From Pseudodonghicola flavimaris (GTDB taxonomy: Bacteria; Pseudomonadota; Alphaproteobacteria; Rhodobacterales; Rhodobacteraceae): a stretch of DNA of 64,000 nucleotides. Under the pieces are notes generated by a model. The model saw nothing but the letters and a program-made list of their open reading frames with translations, ran no database searches and was not told the DNA's origin. Location of the stretch: positions 78,400 to 142,399 of the forward strand of contig NZ_JASNJD010000012.1 of the NCBI RefSeq assembly GCF_030164425.1, read 5' to 3'. Positions 9,501 to 18,100 of this stretch are shown here, in pieces. The first letter of the stretch is position 1. The number at the start of each line of letters is the position of its first letter. A program made the translations under genes and the position numbers.

Positions 9501-10245
9501 CGACCGGGCCGGCCTGATCCAGTCCGCCGATGCCGGCAGCGGTGGCGGCAGCGCGCCGATCGGGCTCGACATCGCGCTGCTGGCACATAACAAGGTCTTC
9601 GCCCGCGGCTTCGGGGTTCAGGCCGAGCTGGGCGGCGACCTGCGCATCCGCGGCACCACCTCGGCAATCGAACCCTCCGGCCAGATCTCCCTGGTGCGCG
9701 GGACGCTCGACCTGCTGGGCCGGCGGCTGAAGTTGACCAAGGGCGAGGTCTCGCTGCAGGGCGATCTTCAGCCCTATGTCGATTTTGCCTCCACCACCAC
9801 GACCGAGGACGGCAAGGCCACCATCGAGATCGCCGGCCCGATGAGCGGTCCCAAGATCAGCGTGACCGCCGACCCCGACCGCCCGGCGGAAGAAGCGCTG
9901 GCGATGCTGGTCTTCGGCACCCGGGTGTCGGATCTGTCGCCCTTCATGATCGCCAAGATGGCCGCCTCTCTCGCCACTCTGGGCCGCTCCGGCGGGGTCA
10001 CCGACAAGATGCGCGGAGCCACCGGCATCAGCACCCTGGATGTCGGCACCGATGCCAGCGGCGCCGGGCAGGTCGGCGCTGGCGCCTATCTGTCGGACAA
10101 CGTCTATACCGACGTGACGATCAACACCAAGGGCGACACCGAGGTGAACCTGAACCTCGATCTGACGGATGCGATCACCGTCAAGGGCAGCGTCGACAAT
10201 GCCGGTTCCACCGGGGTCGGCCTGTTCTTCGAAAAGGACTACTGA
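6592..10245 (+). CDS. tamB: Inner-membrane-anchored TamB translocation module
   Basis: A 1217-residue AsmA/TamB-like protein anchored by one N-terminal membrane segment (HLVLVTLVTLTVSAPVFA). Its long periplasmic beta-taco shaft consists of repetitive LTGTLS..G/DLSGSFDP units. The C-terminal DUF490/TamB domain (about 880-1217) carries the conserved GTLDLLGRRLKLTKGEVSLQ stretch, and the protein ends NAGSTGVGLFFEKDY. It works with TamA as a periplasm-spanning lipid or protein conduit. The start appears to be a TTG at 6592 overlapping the tamA stop by four bases (TTGA); a GTG at 6598 is the alternative. Internal near-repeats around 8520-8830 (GPDSS..DLSGSF) are part of the shaft. Confidence 0.9.
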   Translation: MSVKRHLVLVTLVTLTVSAPVFAPAQEKSGKDASESGGLLVGFLENTLSGDDRKISVTGLEGAFSSRATIQEIRVADDKGVWLTVRGAVLDWNRLALVRGRFSVNALTADEIIVERAPVASAATDLPAPEATPFSLPDLPVSIEVGELGVDKLDLGAELLGMAAELKLGGKLTLADGALDTDLAVTRLDRPGDAVSLMAQFSNQTRHIGLDLKLVEDAGGLVSSLLNMPDKPPLLLTAKGDGVVSDFTADLALVTGDAERLGGQVRLSGLEPAAGADPAAATGIGFAADLAGDVTPMLPLDYREFFGTDTRLTLRGQNDPDGRVEISQLDLSSDALRLTGTLALAAGGEIDALQMQGGITPPSGDEVLLPLSGARTTLGMADFAMAFDRADGDGWDLRLSADRLTQPDLSLSHAALTGTGTLDQSAGFAIRGDIQAALSGLALADAAQQRAIGSDITLDGEIARDAGGAFEFNGFELKGDDYNATLTGTLSGFDSGLEMDGTLRLGAADLARFSDLAGQSLGGAVTAELSGKGAPLNGTFDLALNMRAQDLSAGIDQLDPLIAGPSTLTLALARGGDGITLHQFELDGQALSASAAGTLKTHDSALTLSAALDDLARLTPDISGPLTLTGDLKQTGTLWNGDIALKGPDSSHADLSGSFDPNGESDVTFDARLDRLERFVPQISGPLTARGRAQSKAGIWQGDVALAGPDSSQAKLSGSFDPSGDADLTFDAALDRLERFLPELVGRLAAKGTARRQSGVWTIDARASGPSDIATTVAGTFDEAAGTADITARGTLRLEGANPFLKPNSVAGGANFDLALKGPPSVEALSGTISTSGTRMAIPSAAQTIEDIAATITIGAARANLAMTGSLGAGGGFRVSGPVSLNAPFDGSIGIDLQNLILTDNQSVTSSANGRLLLAGPLTAGPTLSGQVEFGETEINLTAVSGSAAAAPIPEGIRHIGEPAAVRATRDRAGLIQSADAGSGGGSAPIGLDIALLAHNKVFARGFGVQAELGGDLRIRGTTSAIEPSGQISLVRGTLDLLGRRLKLTKGEVSLQGDLQPYVDFASTTTTEDGKATIEIAGPMSGPKISVTADPDRPAEEALAMLVFGTRVSDLSPFMIAKMAASLATLGRSGGVTDKMRGATGISTLDVGTDASGAGQVGAGAYLSDNVYTDVTINTKGDTEVNLNLDLTDAITVKGSVDNAGSTGVGLFFEKDY

Positions 10246-10280
10246 GGCGCGCTGCTGTTCAGCCGCCGGCTACGGGCCGG

Positions 10281-11216
10281 TCACCGGGAAACGCCCGGCA
10301 GGGCCGCGGCCAGTCCCGTCAGCGCCGCCGCGTCATCGAGGATCAGCGCCAGTGCCACCCCGGCCCCCGGCTCCGCCGGCGCGTCGAAGGCATCGAGACA
10401 GGCCGCCCGCCCCTCCGGCCAGCCGATGAGGGCACGGGCGAGGCTACCGGCCAGGACAATCCCGTCGAGCGGCAGATAGAACCAGACCAACTGCTGCAGA
10501 ACCTGCCCTAGAAGCCGGGCCATCCGCAGCGCCGCCTGCCGCGCCGGCCCCTCTGCGGCAGCGGCGCGCGCCAGGATCGCCTCCGGCGGCCCCATCTCGC
10601 CCCCCGCCTGACGGCAGAGAAAGCCCAGCCCGGCGGCAGAGAACAGCGCCTCCATCGTCGCCGGCGGCGCCGCCTCCCCAGCCCCGGGTCCCAGCGCCGC
10701 CTGCACCGGCGCCGGCAACGCCGCATGGCCGAATTCCAGCGCCCAGGCGACCGGCCCGGCCTGGGTACGGCGCACCAGCCCGGCGTTAACTCCGGTGCCC
10801 AGGTTCAGCACCAGCGCCTGGCCGTTCCCCGGCCCGCTGCCGTCGCGCAGCGGCTGCCGCTGCGCCGGCGCCAATCCCGGCAGCGCCAACGCCAGCGCCT
10901 CCAGATCGTTCAAGCAGCGCAATGCCGACGCGCCGGGCAGCCCCAGCGCCGCAATCAACGCAGCGCGGTCGATCACCCAGTCGCGGTTGGTCAGCCGCAG
11001 CGGCCCCGGCCCCACCGGCCCGGCAATGGCGAGGGCGGCGGCCGACAGCGGCGGCGCCCCCGCCTCGTGCAGATAGCTCGCCAGCAGCGGCAGCAGCCCC
11101 GCCGCCGCGTCATTGGCGAAGCGCTGCGGCTGGATCAGCCGCCCGCCCTGCCACAGCGCCACGCGGGTATTGGTCCCGCCCACATCCGCCAGCAATGCCG
11201 GTCCCTGCCTTGTCAT
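10281..11216 (-). CDS. glk: Glucokinase
   Basis: Phosphorylates glucose with ATP to glucose 6-phosphate in the cytoplasm. The 311-residue product has the ASKHA phosphate-1 motif ALLADVGGTNTRVALW, the catalytic aspartate motif LNDLEALAL, the second phosphate motif LNLGTGVNAGLV and the EFGH segment. Size and motif order match the Glk family rather than the ROK family, since no CxCGxxGC zinc motif is present. The ATG at 11216 places the ATP motif close to the N-terminus; an upstream start at 11264 would add a low-complexity extension. It converges on tamB (35-bp gap) and is divergent from the first glycosyltransferase of the exopolysaccharide locus. Confidence 0.88.
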   Translation of the reverse strand: MTRQGPALLADVGGTNTRVALWQGGRLIQPQRFANDAAAGLLPLLASYLHEAGAPPLSAAALAIAGPVGPGPLRLTNRDWVIDRAALIAALGLPGASALRCLNDLEALALALPGLAPAQRQPLRDGSGPGNGQALVLNLGTGVNAGLVRRTQAGPVAWALEFGHAALPAPVQAALGPGAGEAAPPATMEALFSAAGLGFLCRQAGGEMGPPEAILARAAAAEGPARQAALRMARLLGQVLQQLVWFYLPLDGIVLAGSLARALIGWPEGRAACLDAFDAPAEPGAGVALALILDDAAALTGLAAALPGVSR

Positions 11217-11393
11217 CCCTGCCCCCGCCTGCGCCGGTTCCGCTCGCCCGGTCCCGACCACCAAATCCCCAGAACCAAACCCTGATTGCCTCTACCGCAG
11301 GCTGCCCCATTCGCCGCCCCGCGCCAAGAGCGCCGCGACGCTTGCGGCCGGCGCCGAAGCGGTTAGGCTGCCCGAAAGCGGCGAGGAGCGGGC

Positions 11394-12365
11394 ATGACAT
11401 CGGACGGGCAGAAGGTGGATGCGGTGGTGATCGGCCGCAACGAGGGCCAGCGGCTGCTCGATTGCCTAGGCTCGATGCGCGACGCGGCGCGGCGGATCGT
11501 CTATGTCGATTCCGGCTCGACCGACGGCAGCGTCGCTGCCGCCCGGGCGCTGGGGGCGGAGGTTGTCGAGCTCGACATGAGCCTGCCGTTTACCGCCGCG
11601 CGCGCCCGCAATGCCGGGCTGGCGGCGCTGGACGGAGACGCGGCCACCTTCGTGCAGCTGGTCGATGGCGATTGCACCATCGATGCCGACTGGATCGCCA
11701 CCGCGCGCGATTTCCTCACCGCCCATCCACGTGCCGCGGTGGCCTGCGGCCGGCGCCGCGAACGCCACCCCGAGGCCTCGGTCTACAACCGGCTCTGCGA
11801 CCGGGAGTGGAACACCCCGCCGGGAGAGGCGCTGGCCTGCGGCGGCGATGCGCTGGTGCGCCGCGCCGCCGTGACCGAAATCGGCGGCTTTCGCGACGAT
11901 CTGATCGCCGGCGAGGAACCGGAGATGTGCCTGCGTCTGCGCCGGGCCGGCTGGACGATCTGGCGGCTGGATGCGGAAATGACGTTGCACGATGCCCAGA
12001 TCCTGCGGTTCGGCCAATGGTGGCGGCGCAGCCGGCGCGCCGGCCATGCCTTTGCCGAGGGCGCGTTTCTGCATGGCCGGGCGCCGGAACGCCACTGGCT
12101 GCGCGAAACCCGCCGCGCGCTGCTCTGGGGGGCGGTTCTGCCGCTGGCGATCCTCGGACTGCTGGCGGTCAGCCCCTGGGCGGCGCTGCTGGTGTTGATC
12201 TATCCGGCCCAGATGCTGCGGCTGGCGCTGCGGGGGCACGGGGCGGGACGCTGGGAAACCGCGCTGTTTTCGATGCTGGGCAAATTCGCCGAGGCGCAGG
12301 GCGCGCTGGAATTTCACCTGCGCCGGCTGCGCGGACGGCGGCGGGGCATCATGGAATACAAGTGA
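11394..12365 (+). CDS. Family 2 glycosyltransferase, membrane-associated
   Basis: Likely transfers a sugar from an activated nucleotide donor onto a lipid-linked glycan at the cytoplasmic face of the inner membrane. The 323-residue protein has a GT-A fold: AVVIGRNEGQRLLDCL, the YVDSGSTDGS nucleotide-binding turn near residue 45, LVDGDCTID as the metal-binding DxD-like motif and GEEPEMCLRLRRAG as the acidic catalytic segment. A hydrophobic stretch about 240-270 should anchor it. It is the first gene of the exopolysaccharide locus, reading away from glk; its acceptor and donor cannot be told from sequence. The WecG-type gene that follows faces it. Confidence 0.87.
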   Translation: MTSDGQKVDAVVIGRNEGQRLLDCLGSMRDAARRIVYVDSGSTDGSVAAARALGAEVVELDMSLPFTAARARNAGLAALDGDAATFVQLVDGDCTIDADWIATARDFLTAHPRAAVACGRRRERHPEASVYNRLCDREWNTPPGEALACGGDALVRRAAVTEIGGFRDDLIAGEEPEMCLRLRRAGWTIWRLDAEMTLHDAQILRFGQWWRRSRRAGHAFAEGAFLHGRAPERHWLRETRRALLWGAVLPLAILGLLAVSPWAALLVLIYPAQMLRLALRGHGAGRWETALFSMLGKFAEAQGALEFHLRRLRGRRRGIMEYK

Positions 12366-12410
12366 GAACCGGGACACCCGCCAGAGAGAGCCGCCCCGAT
12401 CGCAGAGGTC

Positions 12411-13169
12411 TCAGCCCCGGGACCAGCGCAGCCTCAGTGCCTTCAGCACCTGCCCCGGCAGCACCGCGGCGCTGCGGGCATAGCGCGGCACCATCCGGCC
12501 CGGGCTGCTCAGCATTCGCCACATCCATTCCAGCCCGACCCGGCGCATCCAGAGCGGCGCCCGGACCTGATGCCCGCCGAGGAAATCCAGCCCCGCGCCG
12601 ATCGAGGCGAAGCCCACCGCCGGCGCCAGGCTGCGTCCGCGCAGCGCCAGGGTTTCCTGCTTCGGCGCCCCCAGCGCCAGGAAACACAGCCGGATGCCCG
12701 CCGCATCGAGCCGCGCGAGAATCTCGGCCGCCTCCGCGCCCTCCGGATCGAAGCGGCCCGACGGCGCGGCGGCCAGGGTGATCTTCAGCCCCGGCACCCG
12801 GGCGGTCAGATCGCGGCGCGCATCCTCCAGCGCCACCTCGGTGCTGCCGACCAGCGCCACCGGCACCCCCTGTTCGGCCGCCACCGCCGCCAGCGGCAGA
12901 ATCAGATCCGATCCCGGCATCAGGTCGACCGGCCGCGCCGCCAGCCGCGACAGCATCACGATGGGCCAGCCGTCCGCCACCACCAGATCCTGCCCGGCAT
13001 AGACCCGGATGAAATCCGCCGAGGCGCGCATCTTCACCAGATGATCCAGGTTCACGGTCGCCAGCGCAAACCCCTCACCGGCGCGAAACCGGCGCCGCAC
13101 CTCGCCCAGCAGGGCGCCCTGGGTCGGCATGTTGATGTGAATGGTCTGGCCGGGGTAATCGAATTGCAC
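12411..13169 (-). CDS. WecG/TagA/CpsF family glycosyltransferase
   Basis: Probably adds the second sugar (often an N-acetylmannosamine-type residue) to an undecaprenyl-linked primer during surface polysaccharide synthesis. The 252-residue product has the family core: ATVNLDHLVKMRASADF near residue 40, then VVADGWPIVMLSRLAARPVD, GSDLI and the LALGAPKQE motif near residue 170. The FASIGAGLDFLGGHQVRAP and GLEWMWRML segments are also typical. Donor and product are inferred from the family only. It is convergent with the GT2 gene at 11394 and divergent from the polymerase-like gene at 13424, so the 254-bp gap 13170-13423 should carry both promoters. Confidence 0.9.
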   Translation of the reverse strand: MQFDYPGQTIHINMPTQGALLGEVRRRFRAGEGFALATVNLDHLVKMRASADFIRVYAGQDLVVADGWPIVMLSRLAARPVDLMPGSDLILPLAAVAAEQGVPVALVGSTEVALEDARRDLTARVPGLKITLAAAPSGRFDPEGAEAAEILARLDAAGIRLCFLALGAPKQETLALRGRSLAPAVGFASIGAGLDFLGGHQVRAPLWMRRVGLEWMWRMLSSPGRMVPRYARSAAVLPGQVLKALRLRWSRG

Positions 13170-13423
13170 GGGGTAATCTCCTTGCCACGGTGATAGGCGC
13201 GAATCGCCACGCCGAACAATCCGGGTGACGAGTCTGACGGGAATTGCCGCGCTGCCGTTGTATCCCTGCCAGTCTTTGCGCCACTTCCCCGATCCTGCCG
13301 ACGACAGGGCGCGACAGCGCCCGGCGGAGTTGCTAGAGTGCCCCCGGGTCGGCCGGCTTGCCTTGTCGGCGGCACCCCAACAGAAACCGCCCCGTCCCCG
13401 AGCAGACCCCGAGCCGTCCGACC

Positions 13424-14866
13424 ATGCCCAATGCCTTTGCCATGCTGATGCTGTTGTGCTGGCCGCTGGTCTGCATCGTGATGGTCAAGCGCATGCCCCC
13501 AGAACGCGCAGTGATCTGGTGCATTCTGGGCGGTTATCTGCTGCTGCCGCCGGTCGCGAATTTCGATCTGCCGTTGATTCCGGCGATGGACAAGGAATCG
13601 ATTCCGAATCTGATGGCCTTCCTGCTGGCAGTGCTGATGCTGCACCGTTCGGTGCCGCTGCTGCCGAAATCGGTGCCCGGCCGGGTGCTGGTGCTGATGT
13701 TCCTGCTGGGCACGATTCCGACGGTCCTGACCAATGGCGACCCGGCAGTCTATCGCGACGATTACGGCCACAGCTATGTGATCCCCGGGGTACGGATTCA
13801 CGATCTGGTCTCGGTCATGGTGAAACAGACCATCACCATCCTGCCGTTCCTCATCGGTCGCGCCCTGCTGTCGACCGAAACCGGACTGCGCGAATTGCTC
13901 AAGGCGATCATGATCGGCGGGCTGATCTATACGCTGCCGTCGCTGATCGAGGTGCGGCTGAGCCCGCAGATCAATGTCTGGGTCTATGGTTTCTTCCAGC
14001 ATTCCTTCGAACAGATGATGCGGGATGGTGGCTTCCGGCCGATCGTGTTCCTGCCGCATGCGCTGTGGCTGGCCTTCTTCATGTTCACCGCGCTGCTCTC
14101 CGCCGCGGCGCTGACCCGTTCTGCCGAGCCGGAGGCACGGTTCCGGATGATCCTGGCCACGGTCTATCTGGCTGGGGTCCTCTACCTCTGCAAGAGCCTC
14201 GCCTCGCAGCTCTATGCGCTGAGCTTCCTGCCGGTGGTGATTTTCGCCAGCCCGCGCTGGCAACTGCGGGTGGCGCTGGGTCTGGCGGCGGTGGCGGTGC
14301 TTTATCCGATGCTGCGCAATGCCGGGCTGATCCCGCTGGACGCGATTCTGGAGCGCGCCGCCGCGATCAGCGAAGAACGTGCCGCCTCGCTCGCCTATCG
14401 CTTCACCAACGAGGAAATCCTGCTGGAGCGCGCCCATGACAAGACGCTGTTCGGCTGGGGCGGCTGGGGCCGCAACCTGATCATGGACGCCATGGACGGA
14501 CAGGTCCGTACCGTGCCGGACGGCCGCTGGATCATCGTCTTCGGCACCTTCGGCTGGCTGGGCTATATCGCCGAAATGGGGCTGCTGGCGCTGCCCCTGG
14601 CGCTGATCGCGCTGCGGGCACGGCGCCAAAAAGTGTCGGTCTACGCCGCCCCCGTCGCCCTGATCGTGGCGGCGACGATGATCGACATGCTGGTCAACGC
14701 CACGCTGATCCCGCTGACCTGGCTGTGTGCCGGAGCGGTGCTGGGCCATGCCGAGGACCCACGCCTGGCCCGTGACCGTAGCTCGGCAGCCGCCGCCAGC
14801 CCCGGCGCAAGCCGCCAACCGGTGATCGGCCGCCGCCGTCCCAAGGGGCGCCGCACAGTGATGTGA
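13424..14866 (+). CDS. O-antigen ligase/polymerase-like polytopic membrane protein
   Basis: A 480-residue, strongly hydrophobic protein with about 11 predicted membrane spans and a large loop in its C-terminal half. The loop holds FTNEEILLERAHDKTLFGWG, a sequence type seen in Wzy polymerases and WaaL-like ligases, which join lipid-linked glycan repeats in the periplasm. The ATG at 13424 was chosen because the first span starts right after it; upstream codons are arginine/proline-rich and unlike protein. The gene stands between the WecG-type transferase and the PKS operon, with 328 bp before the PKS. Polymerase is more likely than ligase given the exopolysaccharide context, but sequence alone does not decide. 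Confidence 0.75.
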   Translation: MPNAFAMLMLLCWPLVCIVMVKRMPPERAVIWCILGGYLLLPPVANFDLPLIPAMDKESIPNLMAFLLAVLMLHRSVPLLPKSVPGRVLVLMFLLGTIPTVLTNGDPAVYRDDYGHSYVIPGVRIHDLVSVMVKQTITILPFLIGRALLSTETGLRELLKAIMIGGLIYTLPSLIEVRLSPQINVWVYGFFQHSFEQMMRDGGFRPIVFLPHALWLAFFMFTALLSAAALTRSAEPEARFRMILATVYLAGVLYLCKSLASQLYALSFLPVVIFASPRWQLRVALGLAAVAVLYPMLRNAGLIPLDAILERAAAISEERAASLAYRFTNEEILLERAHDKTLFGWGGWGRNLIMDAMDGQVRTVPDGRWIIVFGTFGWLGYIAEMGLLALPLALIALRARRQKVSVYAAPVALIVAATMIDMLVNATLIPLTWLCAGAVLGHAEDPRLARDRSSAAAASPGASRQPVIGRRRPKGRRTVM

Positions 14867-15194
14867 CAGGCCCCGGACCGGGGCAGGCAACCAGACCTGC
14901 ACCCGGGATGCAGCGCACAACTTTCGGGTGAGTGCAGAAATGCCGCCCGATTTGCGGCGGAAATCGCCACAAATTATCCTTATCCGAGCCCCAATGGCGG
15001 GCGAAGATATGTATTGTGCAAAGACCTGCATCGGAGTTTTCCGAAGCGTGAAAGTTTTATCACGCCAGTCTAGCCACTTACGGATGATCGCGGGACATCC
15101 ATCAAAATTTAATCTGTTGGCAAAGCGGCCAACTGTCTATTCTGAATGTCGGTGGGGGCCGACGTGGGATAATATCGGAGCGTTTGGTCACTTT
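14867..15194 (+). promoter_or_regulatory. AT-richer, structured upstream region of the PKS operon
   Basis: This 328-bp gap is much less GC-rich than its surroundings. TTGCGG (14952-14957) and TATCCT (14975-14980) are spaced 17 bp and could be a sigma-70-type promoter. The transcript would then have a leader of about 210 nt with three small hairpins: TCGGA/TCCGA (15031-15044), GTTGGC/GCCAAC (15116-15133) and GTCGG/CCGAC (15148-15163). Only a weak GGAG (15177-15180) precedes the chosen PKS start. An open frame continues through it from 14928, but its residues do not look like a PKS terminus. Confidence 0.4.
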
Positions 15195-18100
15195 ATGGCA
15201 TCGAACGAGAAGCATAGCAGCAGCGGCGATATTGCCATCGTCGGCCTTTCCGTACGTCTGCCCGGCGCGGGCTCAGCCCCGGCGTTCTGGCAGAACCTGC
15301 GGAACGGGACGGAATCGATTGTCCGCCTGAGCGAGGAAGAGCTCCTCGCCAATGGCGAGGACCCGGCCCTGATCGCCGACCCGAATTATGTCCCGGCCGC
15401 AGCGCCGCTGGACGATTTCGCCATGTTCGATCCCGAGTTCTTCGGCTTTTCCCCGAAGGAGGCGGCGATCCTCGACCCGCAGCACCGCAAGTTCCTGGAA
15501 GTCGCCTGGGAGGCGATGGAAGATGCCGGTCATCCGCCCGAAACCCTGTCCGAGCCCATCGGCGTCTATGCCGGCTGCGGCATGGGCAGCTATTTCTACT
15601 TCAACATCTGCTCCAACCCCGGGCTGGTGCAGGACGTGGGCATGTTCCTGCTGCGCCACACCGGCAACGACAAGGATTTCCTGTCGACCCGGGTGAGCCA
15701 TGTGTTCGACCTGAAAGGGCCGTCGATCAACCTGCAGACCGCCTGCTCCACCTCTCTGGTGGCGGTGCATTACGCCTGCCGGGCGCTGCGCGCCGGCGAT
15801 TGCGGCATGGCCCTGGCCGGCGGCGTGACGATCGAGCTGCCGCAGGGCCGCGGGTATCTTTACAAGGAGAACGAAATTCTCTCGCCCGACGGCCACTGCC
15901 ACGCCTTCGATCACCGGGCGCAGGGCACCGTCTTCGGCTCCGGCGCCGGGGTGGTGGCACTGCGGCGTCTGGAAGACGCGATTGCCGACGGGGATCATAT
16001 CTGGGCGGTGATCAAGGGCAGCGCGGTGAATAACGACGGCGCCGCCAAGGCTGGCTATCTGGCGCCCTCGGTCGACGGTCAATCGCAGGCGGTGGCGCTG
16101 GCGCTGAAGGCGGCCGGCGTGCCCGCCGACACCATCGATTACGTCGAATGCCACGGTACCGGCACCTATCTGGGTGACCCGATCGAGGTATCCGCCCTGA
16201 CCGAGGCCTATCGCAAGGAAACGGCCGAGACCGGCTTTTGCCTGCTGGGGTCGGTCAAGACCAATATCGGCCATCTCGACACCGCCGCCGGCGTCGCCGG
16301 GCTGGTGAAAACCGCGCTGGCGCTGAAACACGGGGAAATCCCGCCCTCGCTGGGCTATGAGGCGCCGAACCCGGCCATCGATTTCGACCATTCGCCGTTC
16401 ACCGTCGCCGACCGGCTGACTCCCTGGAAGTCGCACAAGGGACCGCGCCGCGCCGGCGTCAACGCACTGGGGGTGGGCGGCACCAACGCCCATGCGATCC
16501 TTGAGGAGGCACCCGAACGCGAAGCGTCGGAAGAGAGCGAATTCCCGTTCCAGATCCTCTGCCTGTCGGGGCGCACCCGCGCCGCGCTCGACGCCAATTC
16601 CCGGGCACTGGCGGCGCATCTGCGCGCCAATCCCGATCTGCCGCTGGCCGATGTCGCCTTCACCCTGAAGGAAGGCCGCCGTGGCTTCGACAAACGCCGG
16701 GTGCTGGTCGCCGAGAACGCCGAAGAGGCCGCCCGTCTGCTGGAAGAGGCCGATCCGCGCAAGGTTTTCACCCATGACCGGCTGGGCGCCCGCCCCGATC
16801 TGGTCTTCATGTTCCCGGGCGGCGGCGCCCAATATGCCGGCATGGCCCGCGATCTTTACGAGACCGAGCCGGTCTTTGCCGACTGGATGGATCGCGGTCT
16901 GGACCATCTGGAACCGAAGCTCGATTTCGATATCCGCGCGCTCTGGCTGCCGGGGGATGACGCGGCGCAGGCCGAGGCCGACGCGAAGCTGACGCAACCC
17001 TCGGTGCAACTGCCGCTGATCATGATCGTCGAATATGCGCTGGCCCAGCTGTGGATCAGCTGGGGCGCGCGGCCGTCGGCACTGGTCGGCCATTCGATGG
17101 GCGAGAATACCGCCGCCTGTCTGGCCGGCGTGATGTCGTTCGAGGATTGCATCGATCTGGTGCTGCTGCGCGGCCGGCTGTTCGACACCGTGCCAGCGGG
17201 CGGCATGCTGAGCGTATCGCTGCCCGAGGCCGAGTTGCGGGCGCTGATCGGCGACGACCTGGACATCGCCAGCGTCAACGCCCCCCGGCTCTGTGCCGTG
17301 TCGGGCCCGCAGGCGGCGCTGGACCGGCTGTCCGAAACCCTGAGCGCGCAGGAAATCGATCACCAGCGGGTGCAGATCGACATCGCCGCGCATTCGCGCA
17401 TGCTCGACCCCATCCTGGCGGAATTCGGCGCCTTCCTGCGGTCGATCCACCTGTCGCCGCCGACGATGAAGATCCTGTCGAACCGCACTGGCGCGCCGCT
17501 CAGCGCCGAAGAGGCCACCGATCCCGCGTATTGGGTCGGTCAGCTGCGCAATACCGTGCGCTTCGACGATTGCATCACCGCGCTCGCGGCCGGCCAGAAA
17601 CCGGTGTTTCTGGAGGTAGGCCCAGGCCGCGCGCTCAGCTCTCTGGCGCAGATGAACGATGCCGTGGGCCCGGGGCAGGTGATCAGCTCGCTGCGCCACC
17701 CGCAACAGGAGATCGCCGACGACGCCTATTTCCTCTCCGGCATCGGCCGGCTCTGGGCCTGCGGGATCGAAGCCGACTGGGACCAGATCTGGGGTGAGGC
17801 GAAACGCCAGCGCCTGCCGCTGCCGACCTATGCCTTCCAGGCCAGCCGCTATTTCATCGAGCCCGGCAAGCCGCAGGTCACGGTGGAGGGCGAGGTTGCG
17901 CTCTCCCGCGTCGACGACATGGCGCGCTGGGGTTATCGTCCGGCCTGGCGGCCGCGCCCCGCCGATTGCGAGATCGACGTCGACCGCGACCTGGGCGACG
18001 CGGCCAAGCAGACCTGGCTGATCTTCGACGAGGGCGCCGGCCTTGCCGCCGAGGTCGCCCAGCGTCTGGCTGGCGCCGGCCATGTCGTCACCCGGGTCAG

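Noticed and set aside
6568..9588. A 1006-residue open frame antisense to tamB
   Set aside because: Same artefact; its translation is repetitive because tamB is repetitive, and it shows no start context or domain.
14928..15194. N-terminal extension of the PKS by 89 residues
   Set aside because: The stretch is AT-rich, holds hairpins and a promoter-like pair, and its residues resemble no PKS docking domain; the start at 15195 is followed at once by the ketosynthase.
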